In this document: positions 34,457-43,805 of the stretch, one piece after another
Layout: each line of letters starts with the position of its first letter
Position numbering within the stretch: the first letter of the stretch is position 1
Assembly (NCBI GenBank): GCA_963759055.1
Contig: CAVWYD010000009.1
Span: 102,957 to 166,956 of the forward strand
Length of the DNA stretch: 64,000 nucleotides
Reading direction: 5' to 3'
From: Thiosocius sp963759055
GTDB taxonomy: Bacteria > Pseudomonadota > Gammaproteobacteria > Chromatiales > Chromatiaceae
Made by a program: the position numbers and the translations under genes
The notes under the pieces: model-generated
Database searches by the model: none
Seen by the model: only the letters and a program-made list of their open reading frames with translations
What the model was told of the DNA's origin: nothing

Positions 34457-35002
34457 ATGTTCGATTTTTCCAAGAACTATTTTGAGCTGTTCGGCATGCC
34501 GGTGGGCTTTCTGCTGGATGTCGCGGAGCTGTCGGTGCGCTATCGCGAACTGCAGAAGGTGGTTCATCCTGACCGCTATGCCGCATCCGGTGAACAGAGT
34601 CGAAGACTCTCCCTGCAGAGCGCGACCATGGTCAACGAGGCCTACCAGACACTGAAAGACCCGTTGAAGCGGGCTCGATACCTGCTGAGCCTGAAAGGCA
34701 TCGACACCGATGCCGGAAATCAGACGCTGGATGACCCGGCTTTTCTGATGCAGCAGATGGAGCTGCGCGAGGCGCTTGCCAACGTGCGTGGGGCCCCGGA
34801 TCCGCAGGCGGAGCTCGATCGCCTGCTGCGCGAAATCGGTGACATGATCAAGGCCCAGATCGCCCAGCTGGCCGTCCAGTTCGAGGAGTCGGGTCCGGAG
34901 CAATTGAGTGCTACCGCCCAGACCGTTCACAAGATGCAGTTCCTCAACAAACTGCACGCTGAGGCCGAAGCGGTGGAAGCCGACTTGGCGGAGGCCTATT
35001 GA
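34457..35002 (+). CDS. hscB: Co-chaperone HscB
   Basis: J-domain co-chaperone that brings IscU to HscA and stimulates its ATPase. The 181-residue protein has the N-terminal J-domain with HPD at residues 37-39 (QKVVHPDRYA) and LSLQSATMVNEAYQTLKDPL. The C-terminal three-helix IscU-binding domain includes DPAFLMQQMELREAL. Its stop overlaps the hscA start (TGATG). Confidence 0.96.
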   Translation: MFDFSKNYFELFGMPVGFLLDVAELSVRYRELQKVVHPDRYAASGEQSRRLSLQSATMVNEAYQTLKDPLKRARYLLSLKGIDTDAGNQTLDDPAFLMQQMELREALANVRGAPDPQAELDRLLREIGDMIKAQIAQLAVQFEESGPEQLSATAQTVHKMQFLNKLHAEAEAVEADLAEAY

Positions 35003-36900
35003 TGGCCCTGTTACAGATAACAGAGCCGGGCCAGACAGCGGCACCTCACCAGCACCGTCTTGCGGCCGGAATCGACCTCGGGACCACCAATTCGCTGGTG
35101 GCCACGGTTCGGAGCGGGTTGGCGGAAACGCTGCCCGATGCACAGGGTCAGCACCTGTTGCCCTCTGTCGTGCGCTACACGGCCAAGGGTGTCGAGGTGG
35201 GCGAGGCAGCACGCCTGGCGGCGGCGGGTGATCCGCTCAACACGATCTCCTCGGCCAAACGAATGATCGGACGGGCCGTCGGCGAGCTCAAATCGCTTGG
35301 GACCGAGTTGCCCTACGAATTCGTTGCACCGGAGGGTGCGGTCCCGCGCATACGGACCGCGGGCGGCGATGTGACGCCGATCGAGGTATCCGCCGAGATT
35401 CTCAAGGTGCTGGGCCGGCGTGCGGAAGAGACCCTTGGTGGTGAATTGGTCGGAGTGGTGATCACCGTGCCGGCCTACTTCGACGATGCGCAGCGCCAGG
35501 CCACCAAGGATGCCGCCCGCCTGGCCGGTTTGCATGTTTACCGTCTACTCAACGAGCCCACCGCGGCGGCAGTTGCTTATGGCCTGGACAGGGAAGCGGA
35601 CGGCGTTCACGCGATTTATGACCTCGGTGGCGGTACGTTCGACGTCTCGATCCTGCGTCTCAACAAGGGTGTGTTCGAGGTCATGGCGACGGGTGGAGAC
35701 TCTGCCCTTGGCGGCGATGATTTTGACGCCGCTGTCGCCGGTTGGTTGCTGGGACAGGCGGGCCTGTCTGCGGATGCGGATCGGGGCACCCTGCGGTACG
35801 TGCTTGACCAGGCACGCGCGGCCAAGGAGGCCCTGTCGGTCCAGGCATCGGTCGGCATCCATTTCGAGTTGCCGCAGGGCGGCAGCTGGCAGGGCGAGTT
35901 GTCCAGAGAACAGTTCGCAGAGCTGGTCGATCCGTTGATTCGCAAGACCATCAATACCTGTCGCCGGGTCGTCCGTGATGCCGGTATCGGCGTCGACGAG
36001 ATCGAGGATGTCGTGATGGTGGGAGGTTCGACCCGCAGCCTCCGAGTGCGTGCGATGGTGGGGACGTTTTTTGGCCGAGAACCGCTGGTGGATATCGATC
36101 CTGACCGCGTGGTCGCAATCGGTGCAGCAATTCAGGCGGATGTTCTGGCCGGAAACAAGCCGGGTGAGGACATGCTTCTGCTGGACGTCAACCCGCTGTC
36201 GCTCGGTATCGAGACCATGGGGGGGCTCACCGAGAAGATCATCCCACGCAATACCACCCTGCCGGTGGCGCGCGCCCAGGAGTTCACCACTTTCAAGGAT
36301 GGCCAGACCGCGATGGCTATCCAGGTGGTGCAAGGTGAGCGTGAGCTGATTGCAGATTGTCGCTCGTTGGCGCGCTTCGAACTGCGGGACATACCTCCGA
36401 TGGTTGCCGGTGCGGCGCGTATCCGCGTGACCTTTTCGGTCGATGCCGATGGGTTGTTACAGGTCGAGGCCAGGGAGCAGACCTCGGGCGTCTCTGCAAG
36501 CGTTGAGGTCAAGCCTTCGTATGGGCTCAGCGATGACGAGATTGCCGGGATGCTGCAGGCCTCGATCGAGCATGCGCAGGACGATATGGACGCTCGCCGA
36601 CTGGTGGAGGAGCGGGTCGAGGCGCAGCGCGTTATCGAGGCACTGCACGCGGCATTGGCCGGCGATGGTGATGAGCTGTTGTCGGCGGACGAGCGGGCGG
36701 GTGTGGAGCAGGCCCTGCAGGACCTGACAAGGCTGGCGGCTGAATCGCAGGACCCGCGCGAGGTGGAAGCCGCTATCGTGCAGTTGGAGAAAGACTGCGA
36801 GTTTTATGTTGAACGGCGAATGAACAGCGGTATCCGCAAGGCCATGGCGGGTCACCGGGTCGACGAGTTCGTGCAGGAGGACGGCCGCGAGGCCGATTGA
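35002..36900 (+). CDS. hscA: Fe-S chaperone HscA (Hsp70 family)
   Basis: Specialised Hsp70 that releases clusters from IscU. ATG 35002 overlaps the hscB stop; a TTG three bases earlier is less likely. The 632-residue protein has the actin-like ATPase (AGIDLGTTNSLVATV; AIYDLGGGTFDVSIL; DVVMVGGSTRSLRVR) and the substrate domain (LLLDVNPLSLGIETMGGLTE). Length is about 15 residues beyond E. coli HscA, mostly in the N-terminal leader. Confidence 0.97.
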   Translation: MALLQITEPGQTAAPHQHRLAAGIDLGTTNSLVATVRSGLAETLPDAQGQHLLPSVVRYTAKGVEVGEAARLAAAGDPLNTISSAKRMIGRAVGELKSLGTELPYEFVAPEGAVPRIRTAGGDVTPIEVSAEILKVLGRRAEETLGGELVGVVITVPAYFDDAQRQATKDAARLAGLHVYRLLNEPTAAAVAYGLDREADGVHAIYDLGGGTFDVSILRLNKGVFEVMATGGDSALGGDDFDAAVAGWLLGQAGLSADADRGTLRYVLDQARAAKEALSVQASVGIHFELPQGGSWQGELSREQFAELVDPLIRKTINTCRRVVRDAGIGVDEIEDVVMVGGSTRSLRVRAMVGTFFGREPLVDIDPDRVVAIGAAIQADVLAGNKPGEDMLLLDVNPLSLGIETMGGLTEKIIPRNTTLPVARAQEFTTFKDGQTAMAIQVVQGERELIADCRSLARFELRDIPPMVAGAARIRVTFSVDADGLLQVEAREQTSGVSASVEVKPSYGLSDDEIAGMLQASIEHAQDDMDARRLVEERVEAQRVIEALHAALAGDGDELLSADERAGVEQALQDLTRLAAESQDPREVEAAIVQLEKDCEFYVERRMNSGIRKAMAGHRVDEFVQEDGREAD

Positions 36901-36910
36901 AGTCTTTATC

Positions 36911-37249
36911 ATGCCCCAGATCATTATTCTTCCGAACGAAGACATCTGTCCCGATGGTGCCGCATTTGAGGCGGAACCCGGCCAGACCATCTGCGATGCC
37001 GCGCTCGCCAACGATATCGAGATCGAACACGCCTGTGAAAAATCCTGCGCCTGTACCACCTGTCATGTGATCTTGCGCGAGGGCTTTGATTCGCTGAACG
37101 AATCCACCGAGGAAGAGGACGATCTTCTCGACAAGGCCTGGGGCCTCGAGCCCGAGTCCCGCCTCAGCTGCCAGGCGCTGATCGGTGATGCAGACCTGGT
37201 TGTGGAAATCCCAAAGTACACAATCAACCATGCCAAGGAAAACCACTGA
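36911..37249 (+). CDS. fdx: [2Fe-2S] ferredoxin Fdx (ISC-type)
   Basis: Adrenodoxin-like ferredoxin that donates electrons during Fe-S assembly. The 112-residue protein ligates its cluster by Cys42, Cys48, Cys51 and Cys87 (ACEKSCACTTCHV; RLSCQAL). Start ATG 36911 is 10 bases after hscA. The acidic stretch STEEEDDLLDKAWGLEPESR is typical of the ISC type. Confidence 0.97.
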   Translation: MPQIIILPNEDICPDGAAFEAEPGQTICDAALANDIEIEHACEKSCACTTCHVILREGFDSLNESTEEEDDLLDKAWGLEPESRLSCQALIGDADLVVEIPKYTINHAKENH

Positions 37250-37283
37250 GTGACCCGGCGAACCTGGTGCGGAGGGAATTGAA

Positions 37284-37484
37284 ATGAGCCTGAAGTGGAT
37301 TGATGTGCTCGACATTGCGATCGAGCTGGATGATGCGCACCCCGACGTGGATCCGACCCGGGTAAATTTCGTCGATCTGATGAACTGGGTTCTGGCCTTG
37401 CCCGATTTCGATGACGCCAAAGAGCATTGTGGTGAAAAGATCCTCGAGGCCATCCAGGCGGCATGGATCGAGGAGAGAGACTAG
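37284..37484 (+). CDS. iscX: Fe-S assembly adaptor IscX
   Basis: Small acidic protein (66 residues) that binds IscS and iron and modulates cluster assembly. It has the conserved DIAIELDDAHPDVDPTRVNF and VDLMNWVLALPDFDD. In other species it competes with frataxin for IscS, so its retention here implies that an IscS exists elsewhere. A terminator hairpin begins at its stop codon. Confidence 0.96.
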   Translation: MSLKWIDVLDIAIELDDAHPDVDPTRVNFVDLMNWVLALPDFDDAKEHCGEKILEAIQAAWIEERD

Positions 37485-37527
37485 CCAGCATCCGTGATGC
37501 CGGTGACGGATGCGGGCTAGGCCTTTT
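37481..37527 (+). terminator. Terminator of the isc operon
   Basis: CTAGCC-A-GCATCCGT and ACGGATGC-G-GGCTAG form a 14-bp stem with one internal mismatch and a 9-10-base loop, followed by GGCCTTTTGGG. The left arm contains the iscX stop codon (TAG), so the hairpin overlaps the end of translation. Confidence 0.85.
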
Positions 37528-37530
37528 GGG

Positions 37531-37567
37531 AACGCAGAGGGCGCAAAGGAGCGCAGAGGACGCGGAG
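37531..37567. repeat. Short GA-rich intergenic repeat, copy 3
   Basis: AACGCAGAGGGCGCAAAGG followed by AGCGCAGAGGACGCGGAG lies just after the isc terminator. It consists of about three 12-base units of the form GCGCARAGG and resembles the elements at 28711-28746 and 28828-28860. Confidence 0.55.
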
Positions 37568-37755
37568 TCTTTTACTTTTAAGGCATGGCGCCAACCGCGG
37601 ACCTTTTGAGATGTGATCAGTTCAGCTGGGAGTCTCATCGGCAGAGTTCGCAGACCTCTACAAACTCTGCGTCGAGTTGTCTTGTTGTTAGAATGCCAGA
37701 TTCACGTGCCGATTCGTCTCGAAACAAGAACACACGCCGTTTTCCAGGAGGAAGC

Positions 37756-39000
37756 ATGTCCCTGATCAAACCTTTCCGTGGTCTGCGCCCTGTGCCCGGT
37801 CGTTCAGACGATGTCGTGGCGCCGCCCTACGATGTGGTTGATCGCGCTGAGGCGAAGGCCCTGGTCAAGAATCGTCCCTGGAGCTTCCTGCACATCTCCC
37901 GACCCGAGATCGATCTGCCCGATGCGACCGACCCCTACGACCCGGCGGTTTACGCAAAGGGCAGGGAGAACCTCGACCGTATGGTTGCCGAAGGTATCTT
38001 GGTGCGTGAAGACAGGCCCTGCTACTACGCCTATCGGCTGACCATGGGTGAGCACATCCAGACCGGCATTGTTGCGACGGCATCCGTCGAGGCTTACGAC
38101 CGGAATCGGATAAAGAAGCACGAGTTTACGCGTCCGGTGAAGGAAGATGACCGTGTGCGACAGATCGACACGCTCAATGCGCAGACCGGGCCGGTGTTTC
38201 TGGTTTATGCCGCTGATCCGGTGGTGGACGGCATCCTGCGCGAGGTCTCTTCAGTGCCTGCAGACGTCGATGTGACCGCCGGGCGTGACGGCGTTCGGCA
38301 TGAAATCTGGAAGATAGACCGCGTCGAGACGGTCGAGGCGCTGACCGCCGCCTTTGATGCCATGCCGGCGATCTATGTCGCCGACGGACATCATCGCTCG
38401 GCCGCGGCGTCGCGGGTGGGAAATGCACGACGCGAAGCGAACCCGGCGCACACCGGTGAAGAGAGCTACAACTATTTCCTGACCGTGATCTTTCCGCATG
38501 ACCAGATGCAGATCCTGGATTACAACCGGGTGGTGCGTGATCTGAACGGACTGGGCAAAGACGGGTTTCTTGCCGCGGTCGGCGCGGCTTTCGACCTGGA
38601 ATTGAGCGATCGGCCGGTAAAGCCAGCGAGCTCGGGTGAGTTCGGCATGTATCTGGACGGGCAATGGTACCGCCTGCGTATCCACGAGGAGCGGATCCCC
38701 GAAGAAGACCCGGTGGCGCGCCTGGATGTCAGCTTGTTGCAGAACAACCTGATCGAACCTGTTTTGGGCATCGAAGACCCACGTCGTGATGACAGGATCG
38801 ATTTCGTGGGCGGCATTCGTGGCCTGGAAGGGCTCGAAAAGAGGGTGGACAGCGGTGACTGGGAGCTTGCCTTTGCGTTGTTTCCCACCACCATGAAGGC
38901 CTTGATGGATGTTGCCGATGCCGGTGAGGTGATGCCGCCCAAGTCGACCTGGTTCGAACCCAAGCTCGCCGACGGCCTGATCAGTCATGTGCTCGATTGA
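37756..39000 (+). CDS. DUF1015 domain protein
   Basis: A 414-residue protein of the DUF1015 family (from ATG 37756, with GGAGGAAGC upstream). Recognisable blocks are IKPFRGLRPVPGRSDDVVAP, PYDVVDRAEAKALVKNRPWS, YVADGHHRSAAASRV (a HHR-containing ParB/Srx-like motif) and EESYNYFLTVIFPHDQMQIL. Recent comparative work groups this domain with SerK-like kinases (ADP/ATP-dependent serine kinases), on which basis a kinase role is possible, but the actual substrate is not shown here. The frame is open upstream to 37585, through the repeat-bearing gap, without conserved sequence. Confidence 0.88.
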   Translation: MSLIKPFRGLRPVPGRSDDVVAPPYDVVDRAEAKALVKNRPWSFLHISRPEIDLPDATDPYDPAVYAKGRENLDRMVAEGILVREDRPCYYAYRLTMGEHIQTGIVATASVEAYDRNRIKKHEFTRPVKEDDRVRQIDTLNAQTGPVFLVYAADPVVDGILREVSSVPADVDVTAGRDGVRHEIWKIDRVETVEALTAAFDAMPAIYVADGHHRSAAASRVGNARREANPAHTGEESYNYFLTVIFPHDQMQILDYNRVVRDLNGLGKDGFLAAVGAAFDLELSDRPVKPASSGEFGMYLDGQWYRLRIHEERIPEEDPVARLDVSLLQNNLIEPVLGIEDPRRDDRIDFVGGIRGLEGLEKRVDSGDWELAFALFPTTMKALMDVADAGEVMPPKSTWFEPKLADGLISHVLD

Positions 39001-39047
39001 TTGCCGCCACATGAAAAGGCCCTAGTCAGGGTCTGGTAACAAAGCGC

Positions 39048-41267
39048 ATGGTCTCCCTCGTATCAATTCTGCCGAAAGAAGGCATTGTCAGCGAACAGCA
39101 GGTTGAAAACTGGCTGAGCGGGCTTCTGCAGCGCAGGCCTGCCGGCGACGTGGCCCTGTTGCGCGAGGCCGTCGACATCGCGCGGGCGGTCAATGAAAAA
39201 GAGGAGGCGGCCGATGGTTTCAACCTTTTTCTGTCGCTGTTGCATACGGTCGATACCCTGGATGGCCTGAAGCTCGATATCGAGCCCCTGCTGGCCGCGA
39301 TGTTGTCCGAATTACCGGGGCGCGAAAACTATGAAGCGGCACAGATAAAAAAGAAGTTCGGTGGCGCCGTTGCGGCGATGGTGGAACAGGTATCGCGGAT
39401 ACGCGAGCTGTCCGCCAGTGGTTCCGAGAATGTCGATGAGAGCGGGGTCGAAAACCTGCGCCGGATGCTGCTTGGTATCGCCAACGACGTGCGCGTGATC
39501 CTGGTGGTTCTCGCCAAGCGTCTGCAGTTGATGCGTCGCCTGAAGCTTTTGTCTCCCGAAATTCAGCGCCGGGTCGCCCGCGAGACCCAGTTGGTACATG
39601 CACCGCTCGCGAACCGTCTGGGTGTATGGCAGTTGAAGTGGGAGCTCGAAGACCTTTGCCTGCGCAGTCTTGAGCCCGAGCAGTACACCAGCCTTGCCCG
39701 GCAACTGGACGGCAAGCGTCGGGAACGCGAGGCCTTTGTCGCTGACGTCATCAAACGCCTCGAGGCTGAGTGCGCCGATGTCGGCATTCCGGTGGAGCTG
39801 TCTGGGCGGCCGAAGCACATCTACAGCATCTGGAAGAAGATGAAGCGCAAGCGCGTGGACTTCGAACAGGTATTCGATGTACGCGCGGTCAGAGCCCTCG
39901 TGGATACGGTGCCGCAGTGTTACGAGGTTCTGGGCATCGCACACAGCCTGTGGCGACCTGTTCCGGGCGAATTCGACGACTATATCGCGCATCCCAAGCC
40001 GAATGGCTACCGTTCACTGCATACCGCGGTGGTCGGAGACGACGGCAAGCCGCTCGAGATCCAGGTGCGTACGCGGGAGATGCACGAGCATGCCGAACGC
40101 GGAGTGGCCGCACACTGGCGTTACAAGGAGAGCTCCCGAGAGGATGAGGAACTCGAGCGCCGGATTGGTTGGATGCGTCGTTGGCTCGAGCAGCAGGACG
40201 AGGATTCGGAGCCCGGGGATCCGATGGAGGAGGACAGCGAGTTCGAGGCACGCCGGATCTACGTTTTGTCGCCACAGGGCAAGGTGGTGGAACTGCCGAA
40301 CGGGGCCACTGCGCTCGATTTTGCATACGCGATCCATACTTCGGTAGGACATCGCTGTCGTGGTGCCAAGGTGGATGGTCACATCGCGCCGCTGGCGCAG
40401 CCGCTCAAGAGCGGACAGAAAGTCGAGATTCTCACGGTGAAGCAGGGGGGGCCGAGCCGCGACTGGCTGAGCCCGCATTCCGGCTATCTGACCACCAACC
40501 GTGCCCGCAATCGGGTCAGACAGTGGTTCAAGCAGCAGGACTACGATCAGCATCTGGCGATCGGTCGTGCCAACCTCGAACGCGAGGTGGCGCGCCTGAG
40601 TGTGCCCAAGCCTGATCTGGACAAGCTGGCGTCGCGTTTTAACCTCAAGACCAGTGATGATCTGCTGGCCGCGATCGGTCGCGGCGAGATGTCGGCGATC
40701 CAGATCGCCAACACGCAGCTGGAACGTGGACACCGTGATGCCGCGGAACGCGCGGATAAGGAGATCCCGGCAAAGATCAGCCGGCGGACGCCCACGCGGG
40801 CGGCCGGGGGGGCCGGGCAGGTCGTGGTCGATGGGGTGGGCGATCTCATGACCCAGATGGCCAAGTGCTGCAAGCCGGTGCCCTATGATGCGATCGTCGG
40901 TTATATCACCCGGGGCAGGGGGGTGACGGTTCATCGTCAGGACTGCTCGGTAATACGCAAGATGGACGCCGCCAACCGCGCCCGTCTCGTGGATGTGGCC
41001 TGGGCAGACGCACAGCCGGATTCACGTTTCCTGGTCGATATCCATGTCCTTGCGGCTGATCGCAAGGGACTGCTGAGAGATATATCCTCGGTGTTCGCCA
41101 ATGCCGAAATCGACGTGCTCGGAGTAAACACCCAGTCGGACCTTCGCAACGATCGCGCCAGCATGCGCTTTACGGCCGAGGTGACGGACATGACCCAACT
41201 CAGCTGGGTGATCGACCGCCTGGCGCAGATACCGGACGTGATCGACGTCCGACGGCAACTCTCCTGA
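39048..41267 (+). CDS. relA: GTP pyrophosphokinase RelA
   Basis: Ribosome-associated synthetase of (p)ppGpp in the stringent response. The 739-residue protein has a degenerate hydrolase domain (FLSLLHTVDTLDGLKLDIEP where SpoT has HDxxED), so it is the monofunctional RelA. The synthetase domain is intact (SGRPKHIYSIWKKMKRKRVD; FDVRAVRAL; HPKPNGYRSLHTAVVG). It continues with TGS (IYVLSPQGKVVELPNGATAL), a Cys-rich zinc-finger/CC domain (MAKCCKPVPYDAIVGYITRG; HRQDC) and a C-terminal ACT domain. Start at ATG 39048. Confidence 0.97.
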   Translation: MVSLVSILPKEGIVSEQQVENWLSGLLQRRPAGDVALLREAVDIARAVNEKEEAADGFNLFLSLLHTVDTLDGLKLDIEPLLAAMLSELPGRENYEAAQIKKKFGGAVAAMVEQVSRIRELSASGSENVDESGVENLRRMLLGIANDVRVILVVLAKRLQLMRRLKLLSPEIQRRVARETQLVHAPLANRLGVWQLKWELEDLCLRSLEPEQYTSLARQLDGKRREREAFVADVIKRLEAECADVGIPVELSGRPKHIYSIWKKMKRKRVDFEQVFDVRAVRALVDTVPQCYEVLGIAHSLWRPVPGEFDDYIAHPKPNGYRSLHTAVVGDDGKPLEIQVRTREMHEHAERGVAAHWRYKESSREDEELERRIGWMRRWLEQQDEDSEPGDPMEEDSEFEARRIYVLSPQGKVVELPNGATALDFAYAIHTSVGHRCRGAKVDGHIAPLAQPLKSGQKVEILTVKQGGPSRDWLSPHSGYLTTNRARNRVRQWFKQQDYDQHLAIGRANLEREVARLSVPKPDLDKLASRFNLKTSDDLLAAIGRGEMSAIQIANTQLERGHRDAAERADKEIPAKISRRTPTRAAGGAGQVVVDGVGDLMTQMAKCCKPVPYDAIVGYITRGRGVTVHRQDCSVIRKMDAANRARLVDVAWADAQPDSRFLVDIHVLAADRKGLLRDISSVFANAEIDVLGVNTQSDLRNDRASMRFTAEVTDMTQLSWVIDRLAQIPDVIDVRRQLS

Positions 41268-41483
41268 TTGCCGCGCTTGGCATTTCCACCTCTCTGAGGC
41301 TAAACTAAGCCACGGTTTTAAAAGAGAAAATCTGTTACTCTTAGAGCTGTTTCGAGTCGTTGCGTCGCTACCACAGAATGCGAACAACCGGCACAGGCTC
41401 AACACACCCGGTTTATTGATTGTGCGGCATCACCCGGATGCCCGAATTTGTTTATTTGTTGTTTGATCTTATTGGAGTTTTGA

Positions 41484-41912
41484 ATGGCCGTAGAACGTAC
41501 GATTTCCATCATCAAGCCTGATGCTGTGGCAAAAAATGTCATTGGTGACATCTATAACCGCTTCGAGAAGGCGGGGCTGCGCATTGTGGCTGCACGCATG
41601 CTGCATCTGTCGCGCGAGCAGGCTGGTGAATTTTACGCCGTGCACAAAGAGCGCCCCTTCTACGGCGAACTCGTCGATTTCATGACCTCCGGCCCAGTCA
41701 TGGTGCAGATCCTCGAGGGAGAGGATGCGATCGCCAAGAATCGTGAGCTCATGGGTGCGACCAATCCGAAGGAAGCCGCCCCGGGTACGATTCGCGCGGA
41801 CCATGCCAAAACGGTCGACGAGAATGCGGTGCACGGTTCGGACGGCCCGGATACGGCTGCAGTCGAAATGGCTTTCTTCTTCCCCGAAGGTGTTTGCGAG
41901 CGCACTCGCTGA
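41484..41912 (+). CDS. ndk: Nucleoside diphosphate kinase
   Basis: Transfers phosphate from ATP to other NDPs. The 142-residue enzyme starts MAVERTISIIKPDAVAKNVI and has the catalytic His117 in the signature NAVHGSDGPDTA. Length and motifs are standard. Start ATG 41484 follows TTGGAG. A 216-base gap separates it from relA. It is followed by rlmN after 10 bases, a conserved gammaproteobacterial order. Confidence 0.98.
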   Translation: MAVERTISIIKPDAVAKNVIGDIYNRFEKAGLRIVAARMLHLSREQAGEFYAVHKERPFYGELVDFMTSGPVMVQILEGEDAIAKNRELMGATNPKEAAPGTIRADHAKTVDENAVHGSDGPDTAAVEMAFFFPEGVCERTR

Positions 41913-41922
41913 GCGGCTGTGG

Positions 41923-43011
41923 ATGTCTGACGCACCCAAAATCAACCTGCTGGGCCTGACCAGGTCGGAGATGGAAGTCTATTTCGCGGATCTTGGCGCG
42001 AAGGCCTTCCATGGTCGCAATGTGCTCAAATGGATACACAAGCACGGGGTGCTGGATTTCGATGCCATGACCGATGTGCCGCAGAAGCTGCGCGCTCTGC
42101 TGATGGAAAAAGCGGAGATCCGCGTGCCCAGGATCGCCCTGGCGCAGCCTGCAGGCGACGGTACGATCAAATGGGTGCTCGAGCTCGCGGATGGTCAGCA
42201 TATCGAGACGGTGTCCATACCGGAGGAGAACCGCAGTACCATCTGCGTGTCTTCACAGGTGGGTTGTGCGCTTGACTGCTCCTTCTGTTCGACTGCCCAA
42301 CAGGGCTTCAACCGCAACCTGACGGCGGCCGAGATCATCGGCCAGGTGTGGCTCGCGACCCGCGAACTGGGACGGCCGCCGACCAATATTGTGCTGATGG
42401 GTATGGGCGAGCCGCTGGCCAATTTCGACAATGTGGTCCGGGCGATGGAACTTATGCAGGAAGATCTGGCTTACATGATCTCCAAGGTGCGGGTGACCAT
42501 CAGCACCTCTGGAATTGTGCCGGCCCTCGAGCGTCTGGCCGAAGTGAGCGACGTGAGCCTCGCGGTTTCGCTGCATGCACCCGACAATGCCCTGCGCGAC
42601 CAACTGGTCCCGATCAACCGCAAATACCCCCTGGAGAAGCTGATTCCCGCATGCAGGGCCTATGTGTCCAAGGACAAGCGCCGCAAGATCACCTGGGAAT
42701 ATGTCATGCTTGACGGAGTGAATGATTCGATTGCACATGCCAAGGCATTGATACGGCTACTCGAAGGTGTGCCGTCCAAGGTCAACCTGATCCCTTTCAA
42801 CCCGTTTCCCGGCACGGACTACAAGACCTCGCCGGCGGATCGGGTGGAAGCATTCCGGCAGCGGCTCAAACGTGCGGGCATCATGGCCATGACCCGCAAG
42901 ACGCGCGGTGATGATATCGACGCGGCCTGTGGTCAACTCGTCGGTAAGGTGAATGATCGCAGTCGTCGACACCTCAAGCGTATTCCGGTTTTGCAGGAGT
43001 ATCGTCCGTGA
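41923..43011 (+). CDS. rlmN: Dual-specificity 23S rRNA/tRNA methyltransferase RlmN
   Basis: Radical-SAM enzyme making 2-methyladenosine at A2503 of 23S rRNA and A37 of some tRNAs. The start MSDAPKINLLGLTRSEMEVY (ATG 41923) gives 362 residues. The cluster motif is CALDCSFC (Cys115, Cys119, Cys122). Other conserved stretches are NIVLMGMGEPLANFDNVVRA, LAVSLHAPDNALRDQLVPIN and the C-terminal TRGDDIDAACGQL with the methyl-carrier Cys. Its stop overlaps the pilF GTG start. Confidence 0.97.
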   Translation: MSDAPKINLLGLTRSEMEVYFADLGAKAFHGRNVLKWIHKHGVLDFDAMTDVPQKLRALLMEKAEIRVPRIALAQPAGDGTIKWVLELADGQHIETVSIPEENRSTICVSSQVGCALDCSFCSTAQQGFNRNLTAAEIIGQVWLATRELGRPPTNIVLMGMGEPLANFDNVVRAMELMQEDLAYMISKVRVTISTSGIVPALERLAEVSDVSLAVSLHAPDNALRDQLVPINRKYPLEKLIPACRAYVSKDKRRKITWEYVMLDGVNDSIAHAKALIRLLEGVPSKVNLIPFNPFPGTDYKTSPADRVEAFRQRLKRAGIMAMTRKTRGDDIDAACGQLVGKVNDRSRRHLKRIPVLQEYRP

Positions 43012-43802
43012 TCGAACGTTCGCCGTATTTCTTGCTGGTCCTGCTGCTGGCGCTGGTGCTGACGGGCTGTCAAAACCGGGCTTTGCGTGATGATGCGGGT
43101 GACGCCGATCCGACCGGCAATATTGGCTCGCCGTTGGTGGCCCCGAGTCCGGCAGACGTTTATATCGACCTCTCCGGTGCCTACCTGCGCGAAGGGCGCC
43201 TCACTGAGGCATTCATGAACGCCAAGAAGGCGGTCATTGTCGATCCGAGGTCGAGCAATGCGCATTACATCCTTGCATTGGTGTATCAGCGCCTGGGTGA
43301 GCTGGGTTCCGCAGACGCTTCGTACCAGAAGGCGATTTCACTGGATCCCCGCAATCCGGCCGCGTTGAACGCCTATGGCCTTTTTATGTGTGAGCGCAAG
43401 GATTTCGACGGGGCGGACAATTATTTTCGCCGCGCGCTGAACAATCCACTCTACAGTACTCCCTGGATCGCTTCTCACAACGCGGGCAGCTGTGCGGAAA
43501 GGTCGGGCGACCTGGAGCGCGCGGATCGCGATTACCGCACGGCCCTGCAGGCCAACCCACGATTTGCGCCCAGCCTGCTCAGTATGGCGGAGGTCAGCTA
43601 TCGGACAGGAAACTACCTGTCGTCGCGTGCCTATCTTCAGCGTTATGCTGAAGTGGCAACGCATACTGCGCAGAGCCTTTGGCTGGGCGTGCAGACTGAG
43701 AACCAACTGGGTGACAAAGATCAGATGGCCAGCTACGGCCTTAAGCTCAGGAACAAGTTTCCTGATTCTGAGCAAGCCAAATTCCTTCAAACGATCGAGT
43801 GA
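43008..43802 (+). CDS. pilF: Type IV pilus biogenesis lipoprotein PilF/PilW
   Basis: A 264-residue TPR lipoprotein of the PilF/PilW family, which pilots the PilQ secretin to the outer membrane. A lipobox (LVLTGC, Cys about residue 21) ends the signal peptide. About five TPR units follow, for example YIDLSGAYLREGRLTEAFMN, ALVYQRLGELGSADASYQKA and YGLFMCERKDFDGADNYFRR. The start is GTG 43008, overlapping the rlmN stop (GTGA). It is a usual neighbour of rlmN and rodZ, even in species without pili. Confidence 0.9.
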   Translation: MIERSPYFLLVLLLALVLTGCQNRALRDDAGDADPTGNIGSPLVAPSPADVYIDLSGAYLREGRLTEAFMNAKKAVIVDPRSSNAHYILALVYQRLGELGSADASYQKAISLDPRNPAALNAYGLFMCERKDFDGADNYFRRALNNPLYSTPWIASHNAGSCAERSGDLERADRDYRTALQANPRFAPSLLSMAEVSYRTGNYLSSRAYLQRYAEVATHTAQSLWLGVQTENQLGDKDQMASYGLKLRNKFPDSEQAKFLQTIE

Positions 43803-43805
43803 GCT

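Noticed and set aside
37585..37755. Extended N-terminus of the DUF1015 protein
   Set aside because: The first 57 codons cross an intergenic region and are not like the family; ATG 37756 has a strong ribosome site and the family N-terminus.
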